A stretch of DNA of 64,000 nucleotides. Source: Acidobacteriota bacterium. Its GTDB lineage: Bacteria; Acidobacteriota; Vicinamibacteria; Vicinamibacterales; SCN-69-37. Each line of letters begins with the position of its first letter. Position 1 is the first letter of the stretch. The translations under genes were made by a program, and so were the position numbers. The notes below the pieces were generated by a model. It ran no database searches. It had not been told where the DNA came from and worked only from the letters and a program-made list of their open reading frames with translations. Below, one piece after another: positions 27,418-38,022 of this stretch. The stretch spans positions 424,930 through 488,929 of the forward strand of contig JADYYY010000002.1 of the NCBI GenBank assembly GCA_020853395.1, written 5' to 3'.

Positions 27418-28019
27418 TGTCTCGCGATCCTGCGTGGGACGAAGCCGCGATGGTCGCCGGCTTGCGCGCCGGGGATCCGAAAGCGTTCGAAGCGATCGTG
27501 CGCGCGCACGGTCCCCGCATGCTGTCGACGGCGCGCCGGATCCTGGCGAACGACGAGGAAGCGCGCGAGGCCGTGCAGGAAGCGTTCGTGTCCGCCTATC
27601 GCGCGCGCGCCCAGTTCGACGCCAAAGCGCGCATCTCGACGTGGCTCCATCGCATCACGGTCAACGCCGCCCTGAACCGCCTGCGCACGAAGCGGCGCCG
27701 CCCGGAGGAGTCGCTCGACGAGCTGCAGCCGCAGTTCCAGCCGAACGGGCACTACGCCGAACAGCTCGCCGCGTGGACCGAGCCGGCCGACGTCACGCTG
27801 AGCCGCAAGGAAACGACGGATCTCGTCCGCCAGACGATCGGCGAGCTGCCGGACTCGTTCCGGACCGTGCTCATGCTGCGCGACATCGAGGGCCTCTCGA
27901 CCGAAGAGACCGCTCGGCTCCTCGAGATCTCGACGAACGCGGTGAAGCTGCGGCTCCACCGCGCCCGCATGGCCCTCCGCTCGCTCTTGATGCCCCACTT
28001 CCAGGGAGCGCACGCATGA
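27417..28019 (+). CDS. ECF-type RNA polymerase sigma factor
   Basis: A 200-residue sigma-70-like factor. The ATG at 27417 overlaps the upstream stop by one base. Region 2 (about 25-95) includes A-R-R-I-L-x-N-D-E-E-A-R-E-A-V-Q-E-A-F and W-L-H-R-I-T-V-N-A-A-L-N; region 4 (about 135-190) has L-P-D-S-F-R-T-V-L-M-L-R-D-I-E-G-L-S-T-E-E and N-A-V-K-L-R-L-H-R-A-R. The stop overlaps the anti-sigma start as ATGA. A typical RpoE-like sigma/zinc-finger anti-sigma pair, probably responding to envelope or oxidative stress. Confidence 0.92.
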   Translation: MSRDPAWDEAAMVAGLRAGDPKAFEAIVRAHGPRMLSTARRILANDEEAREAVQEAFVSAYRARAQFDAKARISTWLHRITVNAALNRLRTKRRRPEESLDELQPQFQPNGHYAEQLAAWTEPADVTLSRKETTDLVRQTIGELPDSFRTVLMLRDIEGLSTEETARLLEISTNAVKLRLHRARMALRSLLMPHFQGAHA

Positions 28020-28255
28020 CCTGCCGGGAGATGACGGAGTTTCTAGCAGATTACGTGGCGGGAGAGCTCCCCGACGGCCAGCTCCGCACCTTCGAGTCGC
28101 ACATCGCCGCCTGCGTCGACTGTGGCGTCTTCCTGGCGCAGTACCGCACGACGATCCGCGCCGGCATCATCGCCTTTCAGGAGACGAACACGACGCCCAT
28201 CCCCGAGCCGCTGGTGGCCGCGATCCTCTCGGCGATCGACGACGAAGGGCAATGA
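28016..28255 (+). CDS. Zinc-finger anti-sigma factor
   Basis: A 79-residue soluble protein with the zf-HC2 zinc-binding pattern: Cys3 at the start, then H-I-A-A-C-V-D-C (His-x3-Cys-x2-Cys, about 29-36). It starts with M-T-C-R-E-M, the usual form. No transmembrane helix, so it would hold the sigma factor in the cytosol. Start fixed by ATGA overlap with the sigma gene. Confidence 0.9.
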   Translation: MTCREMTEFLADYVAGELPDGQLRTFESHIAACVDCGVFLAQYRTTIRAGIIAFQETNTTPIPEPLVAAILSAIDDEGQ

Positions 28256-28265
28256 GAAGCACTCG

Positions 28266-30011
<1,746 letters not shown>

Positions 30012-30134
30012 GCCACCTCCCTGCCGGTTCGCCCAGCCTATCAGAGGAGTGTCCGCAGCCGCCTCACTCGGGGCACCCTTCTTGCACCGGCGGCGGTCGA
30101 GCCGCGAATCTGCGCGGCCCTGACGAGGTGCCCA

Positions 30135-30518
30135 ATGTCTGCCCGTCCTCTCATCGTGGGGATCACGGCGCTGTCGCTGCTCGCCACGGCGTCGCCCGCC
30201 CTGGCTCAGCAGCATGTCGTGACGCCGGCCGTTCTCCAGCAGGCGATGGATCAACAGATCGCAGCCGATCGCGCCAAGCGCGACGTCGTGGTGCGTGCGC
30301 TGTCCCGCGCAGACGTCCGGCAGACAGCCGAGCGTCTGGGCCTCGATGTGCGTCAGGCATCGCAGGCGATCGCGCAGTTGTCCGGCGTGGAGCTGACGCA
30401 AGCCGCCGATGCGGCCCAGGCGCTGGAGGCCGATCTCGCCGGTGGCGCGCAAACGGTCACGATCTCGCTGACGACGCTGCTGCTCGTGCTGTTGATCGTC
30501 GTGCTGCTCGCGGATTGA
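30135..30518 (+). CDS. PA2779-like small exported protein
   Basis: A 127-residue protein with a signal peptide (1-24, cleavage at A-L-A-Q), a helical middle (26-105: V-V-T-P-A-V-L-Q-Q-A-M, V-V-V-R-A-L-S-R-A-D-V, L-G-L-D-V-R-Q-A) and a C-terminal hydrophobic helix (108-126) ending L-L-A-D. Layout and context match the PA2779 family, which is found beside PA2778-type C39 peptidases. No double-Gly leader is seen before the helix, though A-G-G-A lies at 102-105. It is 58 bp upstream of the fusion peptidase-barrel gene and is probably its partner or substrate. Confidence 0.72.
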   Translation: MSARPLIVGITALSLLATASPALAQQHVVTPAVLQQAMDQQIAADRAKRDVVVRALSRADVRQTAERLGLDVRQASQAIAQLSGVELTQAADAAQALEADLAGGAQTVTISLTTLLLVLLIVVLLAD

Positions 30519-30576
30519 CCGGCGCGCAGGCGCGCGCCATCCTCCGCCGCGGCGCCGCACGATACAGTAATCGTCG

Positions 30577-32628
30577 ATGTCGCGCGTGACGGCTCTGCTC
30601 GCCGCTGTCGGTCTGTTCGTCGCCACGCCGGCACGGGCCGACGCCGGCAGCCAGGATCGAGCGAAGGACGTGCTTCTCGACACGCCGTACGTGACGCAGA
30701 CCGATCAGCTCTGCGGCGGTGCGGCGCTGGCGATGGTGCTCCGCTACTGGGGGGCACGAGACGTCTTCGCCGAGGATTTCGCTGGGCTCGTCGATGATCG
30801 CGAGCGAGGCATCCGCACGACGGTGCTCGCTCGTGCGGCCGCCGAGCGTGGGCTGCAGACCGTGCCGACGGCCGAGTCGGCCTCACTCGATGACGTGCGC
30901 GATCAGATCCGGATCGGCCGGCCGGTCATCGCGCTGGTGCAGGTGCGACCGGGCCTCTACCACTACGTCGTCGTCGTGGGCGTGACCGATGCTCTCGTGG
31001 TCTTTCACGATCCCGCCAGCGCCCCATACCGCGTCGTCAGCCGTGAGGAGTTCGAATCCCGCTGGAGCGCGGCGGCGCGATGGCGGCTCGTGTCGGTCCC
31101 GCGTGACGTTTCGCCGGCGCCACGCGCCTTCGCTGCGGTGGCGCACCACACCGAACCGGCCGATCGGCCAACCTCGCCGTGTCAGGCCCTCGTGGCCGCA
31201 AGCGTCGCCCGGGCGCATGGTGGTGAGATCGCCGCTGCCGAGCAGGGCCTGCGCGCGGCGACGACGCTCTGCCCCGACAATGCCGACGGATGGATGGAAC
31301 TAGCGGGGCTGCGGTTCCTCGCCGAGCGCTACGGCGAGGCCGGAGCGCTCGCCACGCAAGCGCTGCAGGTGGATCCGCAGGCGCAGCACGCGTGGCGCGT
31401 GCTCGGCACGACCCGGTTCCTCGGCGGCGATCCCGTCGCCGCGCTCGAGGCCTGGAATCATCTCGGCGAGCCAACGGCCGACGGGCTCGCCGTCGAAGGC
31501 GCTGTGCGAACGCCGCACCCGCTCGTCGTGCGCACGGCGGGCATCGCGCCGCGCGCGCTCCTGACGCCGGCGCTGCTCGAGCGCGGCACGCGCCGGTTGC
31601 GCGCGCTGCCGGCCGTCGACGACGCTACCATCCGCTATGAACCACAGACGGGAGGCCGCGCGGCGGTGACGGCCGCGATCGAGGAGCGCGCGCCCTATCC
31701 CTCCGGCGCCACGGGATGGGCCGGAGTCGGCCTCAACGCTGCCTTCACCCGTGAGATTCCCCTGCGCTTCTACGGTCTGGCGCGGCAGGGCGAGGGTGCA
31801 CAGGTCGCGTTCCGCTTTCGTCAGAACCGGCCCCGCCTTCGCGGCGAACTCGCGGCGCCGTTGCCTGCGCCGCTGTTCGGCGTCATCGCGCTCGACACCA
31901 TGTGGGAACGACAGGCGTACGGACCGAGCGCGCTCGGCACCTCCTCCATCGTCCGCGAGGAACGCCGGCGCACGGTGGTGCGCTGGTCGGACTGGGCCAC
32001 CGGCTGGCTGCGCTGGGAACTGGGACTGGGATCCGATCGGTTCGACGAGCGCCGGTTCCTGGCGGTCGAGGCGGACGTCGGCACGCGCTGGGCGCGCGAT
32101 CGCGTCGCAGTGCACGGCGCATGGCGGCGATGGCTGGCGAAGGCCGCCGGAGGATTCACGTCGGGCGAGGTCAGCGCTGCCTGGCGATCGAACGCGAACG
32201 GCTGGGGATGGACCGCACGGAGCGGCGTCAGCGCGGCGGCCAACCGTGCGCCGCTCGCGCTCTGGCCCGTCGCCAGCTCCAGCAGCAGCCGTGGCGCGCT
32301 GCTCCGCGGGCACGACTTCCTCGACGATGGGATCATCATGACGAACGTGATCGGCCGGCGCCTGACGTTCGGCACCGTCGAGTACGCGCACATGCTGCGG
32401 CGGCATGCGCTCGGCACGGTCGGAGTCGCCGGGTTCGTCGACATCGCGCGCGCTTGGCAAGGCGCCGATGCCGACGGGGCGGCCTCACGCTGGCAGGCCG
32501 ACGTCGGCGCCGGGCTGCGCGTCCGTGCGCCGGCGCTCAACGGGCAGATCAGGCTCGACGTCGCTTACGCGACGCGCACCCGCCGCACCAATCTCTCCGC
32601 CGGCTACATGCTCCCGTGGGGATTGTGA
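30577..32628 (+). CDS. C39-like peptidase fused to TPR, POTRA and outer-membrane beta-barrel
   Basis: A 683-residue exported protein with an unusual order of parts. Signal peptide about 1-21. C39-type papain-like domain (about 30-175) with Cys46 (D-Q-L-C-G-G-A-A), His129 (L-Y-H-Y-V-V-V) and Asp145 (F-H-D-P-A-S), plus Gln41 for the oxyanion hole. TPR region (about 200-300; G-W-M-E-L-A-G-L-R, A-W-R-V-L-G-T-T-R). POTRA-like segment (about 320-372; L-L-T-P-A-L-L-E-R-G, then G-G-R-A-A-V-T-A-A-I-E-E-R). The rest (380-683) is a barrel of alternating strands. PA2778-type proteins have only the first two parts. The catalytic domain would face the periplasm. Processing and outer-membrane export of the neighbouring small protein is inferred. 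Confidence 0.78.
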   Translation: MSRVTALLAAVGLFVATPARADAGSQDRAKDVLLDTPYVTQTDQLCGGAALAMVLRYWGARDVFAEDFAGLVDDRERGIRTTVLARAAAERGLQTVPTAESASLDDVRDQIRIGRPVIALVQVRPGLYHYVVVVGVTDALVVFHDPASAPYRVVSREEFESRWSAAARWRLVSVPRDVSPAPRAFAAVAHHTEPADRPTSPCQALVAASVARAHGGEIAAAEQGLRAATTLCPDNADGWMELAGLRFLAERYGEAGALATQALQVDPQAQHAWRVLGTTRFLGGDPVAALEAWNHLGEPTADGLAVEGAVRTPHPLVVRTAGIAPRALLTPALLERGTRRLRALPAVDDATIRYEPQTGGRAAVTAAIEERAPYPSGATGWAGVGLNAAFTREIPLRFYGLARQGEGAQVAFRFRQNRPRLRGELAAPLPAPLFGVIALDTMWERQAYGPSALGTSSIVREERRRTVVRWSDWATGWLRWELGLGSDRFDERRFLAVEADVGTRWARDRVAVHGAWRRWLAKAAGGFTSGEVSAAWRSNANGWGWTARSGVSAAANRAPLALWPVASSSSSRGALLRGHDFLDDGIIMTNVIGRRLTFGTVEYAHMLRRHALGTVGVAGFVDIARAWQGADADGAASRWQADVGAGLRVRAPALNGQIRLDVAYATRTRRTNLSAGYMLPWGL

Positions 32629-33861
32629 GGCCGGGCGCGCGAGATCCTGTGCGCGCGTGCGCTGCGGCAGCGCCCGATCCACGCCGAACAGATCGGCCCA
32701 GGCCGTCGACCGCCCGAGCGCGGCATCGACGGCCATCATGCCGGCCAGCGTGCCGAACGTGAGGCCGTTGCCGCCGAAGCCTGTGCCGACGAATCGGTTC
32801 GGTCCGAACTCGCCGATGAACGGCAGGCCATCGCGCGTCTCGACGATCTCGCCCGACCAGCGATGGGTCACGCGCACGCCCGACGCGATCGATTCCAGCC
32901 GTTGTGACAAGGCGCGGTAGCGGCTCCCCGCGCTCTCGGGCTGGCCAGCCCAGTGGTCGTGCCCGCCGACGATCACCAGATCGTCGTCACCGAGCCGACG
33001 ATCGACACGAAGGTACTCGTACGGCGAGTCGACGTTCTCCCAGAACAGCCCCTCCGGCAGCGTGGTTCGCGGCGCCAGGCCGGTCGCTACGTAGCTTCTG
33101 TACGAGAACAGATTGCTCTCGAGCCAGGCGGCGCGCTCCGGACCGAGCGCGCCGGGCAGCGGGCCGTGCGTGGCGATGACGACGTAGTCGGCGCGGATGC
33201 GGCGATGACCGGCCCACACGGTGAGGGGACGATCCTCGATGCTCGTGACTTCGGCATCCTCGAGCACGTACCCGCCATCGCCGGGAATCCGCGACGCGAG
33301 CACCTGCAGATACGCCACGGGATCGACGCGCGCCTGGTTGTCGAACCGGACGGCCGGACGGCCCAGGCCCGGAATGTGCTCGACGTACGCGGCCTCGACG
33401 CCGAGGTCGCCGGCCGCGTCGGCTTCCCGCATGAGCGCTGCGCGGGCACTACCGTTCCCCGGCGATGGGGCCCAGAGGTAGCCGGGCACCCAACCGAACT
33501 GGCAATTGATGCGCTCGTCGCGAACGTTCGCCCGGATCCGCGCCAGCGCGGCGAACCCCGCATGCCACACGGCGCGCGCGCGCTCGGCCCCGAGCCGCTC
33601 GATGAGATCGGTGAGCCGTACGTCGGTGACCGCGGTCAAATGGGCCGCAGACCGGGACGTCTCGCCCATTGCGCACCGCGCCCGTTCGATGACGGCCACG
33701 CGGCGGCCTGCTCGCTTCAGCAGGTAACCCGCCGTGATGCCCATGACCCCGCCGCCGATCACAGCGACCTCGACGTCGAGGTCCGAGATGCTGGAAGGGA
33801 TGGCGGACGGGCCGGCATTCGCGGCCCAGGGCGACATGGCGTGCGACAACAGATTCGACAT
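32485..33861 (-). CDS. FAD-dependent oxidoreductase (DAO family), lacking a Rieske domain
   Basis: About 458 residues from ATG 33861 (other starts at 33837 and 33939). FAD-binding fold with V-A-V-I-G-G-G-V-M-G-I-T and V-I-E-R-A; S-R-S-A-A-H-L-T, H-D-H-W-A-G, and G-T-G-F-G-G-N-G-L-T-F near the C-terminus are typical of amine/amino-acid oxidoreductases that usually carry a C-terminal Rieske cluster. Here the domain is absent: after W-A-D-L-F the frame continues about 70 residues into the 3' end of the convergent barrel gene (144-bp overlap), with no conserved sequence. So the gene is probably truncated at its 3' end. Confidence 0.78.
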   Translation of the reverse strand: MSNLLSHAMSPWAANAGPSAIPSSISDLDVEVAVIGGGVMGITAGYLLKRAGRRVAVIERARCAMGETSRSAAHLTAVTDVRLTDLIERLGAERARAVWHAGFAALARIRANVRDERINCQFGWVPGYLWAPSPGNGSARAALMREADAAGDLGVEAAYVEHIPGLGRPAVRFDNQARVDPVAYLQVLASRIPGDGGYVLEDAEVTSIEDRPLTVWAGHRRIRADYVVIATHGPLPGALGPERAAWLESNLFSYRSYVATGLAPRTTLPEGLFWENVDSPYEYLRVDRRLGDDDLVIVGGHDHWAGQPESAGSRYRALSQRLESIASGVRVTHRWSGEIVETRDGLPFIGEFGPNRFVGTGFGGNGLTFGTLAGMMAVDAALGRSTAWADLFGVDRALPQRTRAQDLARPASQSPREHVAGGEIGAAGARRVSDVEPDLPVERRRTDAQPGADVGLPA

Positions 33862-34128
33862 TCGATTCGCGGTGTTCCGTCTGGAAGCGCGCCAGTTGGA
33901 GCGCTCGCGGCCGAGATTGCAAGGGCAAGGCCAGCCCACTCCTGCGCGTCTCGTCCGCGCCCGTCATACCTGGGGCCTGCGCCACGTTTCACCCCGTCCC
34001 GATGCCGACAAAAAGGGAATGCCTGCGCTGTCGCCGCAGCACGGGTCTCTCACGCAGGCGCAGTGAATCGGCGTGCACTGGCATGCCCGTTGCTCCGATC
34101 CGCTGCATCCGCAGCAAGGAGATCGATC

Positions 34129-34692
34129 ATGAAGAGAACGTGCATCGGCGCCCTCGCGATCGTGCTCGTGGCGGCGCTGCCGGCGCCGGCCCAGGCGCAG
34201 ACGTTTCTGACGCCGTTCGCGGGCGCCACCTTCGCGAAGGACGCGCCCGCGTCGAAGCTCACCGTCGGCGCGGCCCTCTCGTTTCTGGGCGACGTCGCTG
34301 GCCTCGAGCTGGAGGTCGGCTACACGCCCGACTTCTTCGACGAGTCCGGCGACGTCGCGCTCGTGGCCGGCAGCAACGTGACGACCGCGATGGCGAGCGT
34401 GCTGATCGCTCCTCGGATCGCCGACGGCCGCGTCCGTCCGTACGGCGTCGTCGGCGGCGGTCTGCTTCGTACACGCCTCGACGACAACGACCTGTTCGAT
34501 CGCGTGACGACGAACGACTCGGGGGTGAACGTGGGCTTCGGCGTCATGGCGCTCTTCAGCGAACACGCCGGCGTGCGTGGAGACTTCCGCTACTTCCGGA
34601 GCCTGCAGGATCCGCCCGGCACCAACGTCGATCTGGCGCTCGGCAAGTTCGACTTCTGGCGCGCGACGGTTGGGGCGCTCTTGAGATTCTGA
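34129..34692 (+). CDS. Small outer-membrane beta-barrel protein
   Basis: A 187-residue exported protein. ATG 34129 follows an AAGGAG site at 7 bp. Signal peptide about 1-23 (A-Q-A-Q). Alternating strands, a central V-R-P-Y-G-V-V-G-G-G segment and a C-terminal G-A-L-L-R-F with terminal Phe show an OmpA/OmpW-like eight-stranded barrel. Function unknown. Confidence 0.78.
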   Translation: MKRTCIGALAIVLVAALPAPAQAQTFLTPFAGATFAKDAPASKLTVGAALSFLGDVAGLELEVGYTPDFFDESGDVALVAGSNVTTAMASVLIAPRIADGRVRPYGVVGGGLLRTRLDDNDLFDRVTTNDSGVNVGFGVMALFSEHAGVRGDFRYFRSLQDPPGTNVDLALGKFDFWRATVGALLRF

Positions 34693-34916
34693 CGCCGGCC
34701 TCTGGGCATCGGCGGTCGGTCATTTCGACGTTGAATGGCCCGTATCGCGAGTTGGACTCCGGGCATCGCAGGGCGATACCCCAGCGATGACCGGGTGGAC
34801 GCATCGCGTCTGGCTCGTTCACGTCCAGGTGACCGCGGGCAATCGTGCCGCGCCTGCCCGAGAGCATGACCGCGCACGGCTGCGACTGCTCGCTCGCGAG
34901 CCGGTGTGACTTCGGT

Positions 34917-35360
34917 CTACTTCACCGTCACGGTAATCTTCTCGGACATCACCGGCGTGCTGTGCGGCGTGTGCGTGGCGTCGCCCAGCACGAGCTGCAG
35001 CGTGTGCTTGCCGGGCGGCAGCGTGAGCTCGACCTCGGTCTGACCGCCGCCGAAGTGGCGGATGTTGTCGGTCGCCGGCAGCGGCTTCGTCAGATCCGGT
35101 AGCTTCTCGACGTCGATCAGCAGGTGATGATGCCCGGTGTTGGCTTGGGTGACGCCGGCCGGCGCGATGCCCATTCCCTTCAGGCCGAAGCGCACGACGA
35201 ACGGCGACGTGACCGCCTCGCCGTTCCGCGGTGAGATGAAATACGCCTGAGCCCCGGCGGGCGCGGGCGTGGACGTCGCCTGCGCCGCCGGCAGAGCGGC
35301 GACGACGAGGCTCGAGGCGACGATCGCAAGAATCGAGATGGGAAGACGCGGTGTACGCAT
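34917..35360 (-). CDS. DUF4399-domain exported protein
   Basis: A 147-residue periplasmic protein. Signal peptide about 1-28. The DUF4399 core is clear: I-S-P-x-x-G-x-x-V-T-S-P-F-V-V-R-F-G-L, then G-M-G-I-A-P-A-G, T-G-H-H-H-L-L-I-D with three clustered His, H-F-G-G-G-Q-T-E, L-P-P-G-K-H-T-L-Q-L-V-L-G-D. The clustered histidines suggest metal binding. Function unknown for the family. Single gene. Confidence 0.9.
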   Translation of the reverse strand: MRTPRLPISILAIVASSLVVAALPAAQATSTPAPAGAQAYFISPRNGEAVTSPFVVRFGLKGMGIAPAGVTQANTGHHHLLIDVEKLPDLTKPLPATDNIRHFGGGQTEVELTLPPGKHTLQLVLGDATHTPHSTPVMSEKITVTVK

Positions 35361-35438
35361 GGCTTCAGATTAAACACGAATCGCGACGCCGCCAACAGCG
35401 ATGAGCGGGCCGTCCAATCCCATGGCCGGACGTGAGCA

Positions 35439-36929
35439 TCACCGTTCTTCGCTCCACCGCCTGGATCTCTCGAGCGCACGCGTCCAGCCCTGCACGAGGG
35501 ATCGGCGGCGCGACGAGGTCATCGCCGGCGTGAAACGACGGTCCGTGCGCCACTGGGCAGCGATCTCGGCGGGACTCGTCCAGAAGCCCACGGCGAGGCC
35601 CGCCAGGTATGCGGCGCCGAGCGCCGTCGTCTCCCCGACCGTCGGGCGAACGACCGGCACGCCGAGGATGTCGGCCTGGAACTGCATGAGAAGGTTGTTG
35701 ACCGCCGCGCCGCCGTCCACGCGCAACTCCTTCAGCCGAATCCCGGCGTCGCGCTCCATCGCGCGGAGCACGTCGGCGACCTGATAGGCGATGCCCTCGA
35801 GCGCCGCGCGCGCGAGGTGCGCGCCGGTCGTGCCTCTCGTGAGGCCGACGATCAACCCGCGCGCATACTGATCCCAGTGCGGCGCGCCGAGACCGGCGAA
35901 CGCGGGCACGAAGTACACGCCGCCGGTGTCGGCGGCACGCGACGCCAGCGCCTCGACTTCCGCCGAGGATCCGATCAGCCCGAGGCCGTCGCGCAGCCAC
36001 TGCACGACCGCTCCGGCGATGAAGATGCTGCCTTCGAGCGCGTACTCGGTCCGATCGCCGATGCGCCACGCGACGGTCGTGAGCAGGTTGTTGCGCGAGC
36101 GGATCGGCGTCGGCCCCGTGTGCATGAGCATGAAGCAGCCGGTGCCGTAGGTGTTCTTGACCATGCCGGGCCGCGTGCAGGCTTGACCGAACAGCGCCGC
36201 CTGCTGATCGCCGGCGATCCCGGCAATCGGGATCGGGGCGTCGCCGAGCAGGTGCGTCTCGCCGTAGACTTCGCTCGACGCCTTCACCTCGGGCAACATC
36301 GACGCCGGCACGCCGAAGAGCGCCAGCAGCTCCTCGTCCCACGCACCCGTTCGGATGTTGAACAGCATCGTGCGCGAGGCATTGCTCGGATCCGTGACGT
36401 GCTGCCGGCCGCTCGTGAGATTCCAGACGAGCCACGAGTCGATCGTGCCGAAGGCGAGGACACCGGCTCGCGCCTTGGCCTTCGCACCGGGCACGTTGTT
36501 CAGCAACCACTGCACCTTCGTCGCCGAGAAATACGCGTCGATCACCAGGCCGGTCTTGCGGCGGATCAGCGGCAGCTTGCCGCGGGCCCGCAGGCGATCG
36601 CACGCCGCCGACGTCCGGCGATCCTGCCAGACGATCGCGTGGGCGATGGGCTGGCCGGTGCGCCGATCCCAGACGACGGTCGTCTCGCGCTGATTCGTGA
36701 TGCCGATCGCGGTGATGTCACGGGCCGTCAGGCTCGCGCGCTGCAGCGCATCGCGGGCGACCTGCAACTGCGTGGCCCAGATCTCCTGCGGATCGTGTTC
36801 GACCCAGCCCGGCTCGGGGAACATCTGCCGGAACTCCTGCTGCGCCGTCGCGATCACGGCGCCGCTCCGATCGAAGACGATCGCGCGCGAGCTCGTCGTG
36901 CCCTGATCGAGCGCGAGAACGTAGGCCAT
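35439..36929 (-). CDS. glpK: Glycerol kinase
   Basis: A 496-residue FGGY kinase that phosphorylates glycerol to glycerol 3-phosphate with ATP. It has D-Q-G-T-T-S-S-R at the N-terminus, [56 protein letters not shown] and D-G-G-A-A-V-N-N, i.e. all family signatures. No glycerol facilitator or G3P dehydrogenase lies next to it. Confidence 0.97.
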   Translation of the reverse strand: MAYVLALDQGTTSSRAIVFDRSGAVIATAQQEFRQMFPEPGWVEHDPQEIWATQLQVARDALQRASLTARDITAIGITNQRETTVVWDRRTGQPIAHAIVWQDRRTSAACDRLRARGKLPLIRRKTGLVIDAYFSATKVQWLLNNVPGAKAKARAGVLAFGTIDSWLVWNLTSGRQHVTDPSNASRTMLFNIRTGAWDEELLALFGVPASMLPEVKASSEVYGETHLLGDAPIPIAGIAGDQQAALFGQACTRPGMVKNTYGTGCFMLMHTGPTPIRSRNNLLTTVAWRIGDRTEYALEGSIFIAGAVVQWLRDGLGLIGSSAEVEALASRAADTGGVYFVPAFAGLGAPHWDQYARGLIVGLTRGTTGAHLARAALEGIAYQVADVLRAMERDAGIRLKELRVDGGAAVNNLLMQFQADILGVPVVRPTVGETTALGAAYLAGLAVGFWTSPAEIAAQWRTDRRFTPAMTSSRRRSLVQGWTRALERSRRWSEER

Positions 36930-37046
36930 CGTTAGACCGCCGCCCGCAGCATCCGATGCGGTGCCCCGATCGTCTGCCCGGCCTCTCCGAAGAATGGACT
37001 CATAGGTGGGGGGATTCTACAGCCGAAAACCGTCTATATTGCTCGC

Positions 37047-38021
37047 ATGCACACAGCCACCTCCGCTACGGATCGAACGCGCTCCCGCCGCGAGTGGCTC
37101 GCCGACGCGACGCGAATGCTCACGGCGGCTGCCGTCGTGCCCTTCGGCGCGGAGGCGACGGCTCGCGCCCGGCGCGCGGGCGGCCGCATCGGCTTCGTCG
37201 ACGACAATCTCGACAACTACCACGCGAACGTGTACCTCAAGGCGCTCACCGGCACGCTGCAGGGGCGGGGCTTCACGCTCGCCGGCTGCACGGGCCTGCA
37301 GGAGCAGCCGGGCCGGGCATGGGCGGCGAAGAACGACATCCCCTACTTCCCCGACGTCGCCGCGCTGAATGCGGCCGTCGACTTCTTCATGCTCCTCGCC
37401 CCGAGCACGCCCGAGACGCACCTCGAGCTGTGCCGCCGGGTGCTGCCGCTGAAGAAGCCCACGTTCGTCGACAAGACGTTCGCCCCGGATTTCGCCACCG
37501 CCCGCGACATCGTTGCGCTCGCGGACCGCTCGGGCACGTCGATGCAGACCTCCTCGGCCCTGCGCTACACGAACGTGCAGGAGGAGGCGAAGAAGCTCGG
37601 CGCGGACGCCGTCGAGCACATGATCACGTGGGGCAACGGCGGCTCGTTCGGCGAGTACGCGATCCATCCGGTCGAGCTGCTGATCAGCGTGATGGGACCG
37701 GATGCCCAACGCCTCATGCGCCGGGGCACCGGCGATCGCTCGCAACTGCTGATCGATTTCTCTGGCGGGCGCACGGGTGTCGTCAACGTCTACACGGGCA
37801 GCGCCACGCCGTTCGCCGCGAGCCTGTCGTCGCGCAAGGGCACGCGGTACTTGCCGGTGGACCAGGCCAGGATGTTCGAGGCCAGCCTGTCGAGCACGTT
37901 GGACTTCTTCGAGACCGGCCGGCCGAACGTCGACCGGCGCGAGACGATGGCCGTCATGGGCATCCTCGAGGCGTCGCGGCTGCCCGAAGCCACCGAGCGT
38001 TTCGTGCCGATCCCTCGCTGA
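37047..38021 (+). CDS. Gfo/Idh/MocA-family oxidoreductase, Tat-exported
   Basis: A 324-residue oxidoreductase. The N-terminus carries a Tat-like signal (R-S-R-R-E-W-L, then a weak hydrophobic stretch to about 35). The nucleotide-binding fold is atypical (R-I-G-F-V-D-D-N-L-D-N-Y) without the usual G-x-G-x-x-G, so cofactor use is uncertain. K-P-T-F-V-D-K-T-F-A takes the place of the usual E-K-P motif. It is 1 bp from the FAD oxidoreductase downstream, with which it forms an operon; probable role in oxidation of sugars or sugar acids outside the cytosol. Confidence 0.72.
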   Translation: MHTATSATDRTRSRREWLADATRMLTAAAVVPFGAEATARARRAGGRIGFVDDNLDNYHANVYLKALTGTLQGRGFTLAGCTGLQEQPGRAWAAKNDIPYFPDVAALNAAVDFFMLLAPSTPETHLELCRRVLPLKKPTFVDKTFAPDFATARDIVALADRSGTSMQTSSALRYTNVQEEAKKLGADAVEHMITWGNGGSFGEYAIHPVELLISVMGPDAQRLMRRGTGDRSQLLIDFSGGRTGVVNVYTGSATPFAASLSSRKGTRYLPVDQARMFEASLSSTLDFFETGRPNVDRRETMAVMGILEASRLPEATERFVPIPR

Positions 38022-38022
38022 C

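Noticed and set aside
34693..34916. A possible small gene between the barrel and DUF4399 genes.
   Set aside because: Frames are short, lack start signals and motifs; treated as intergenic.
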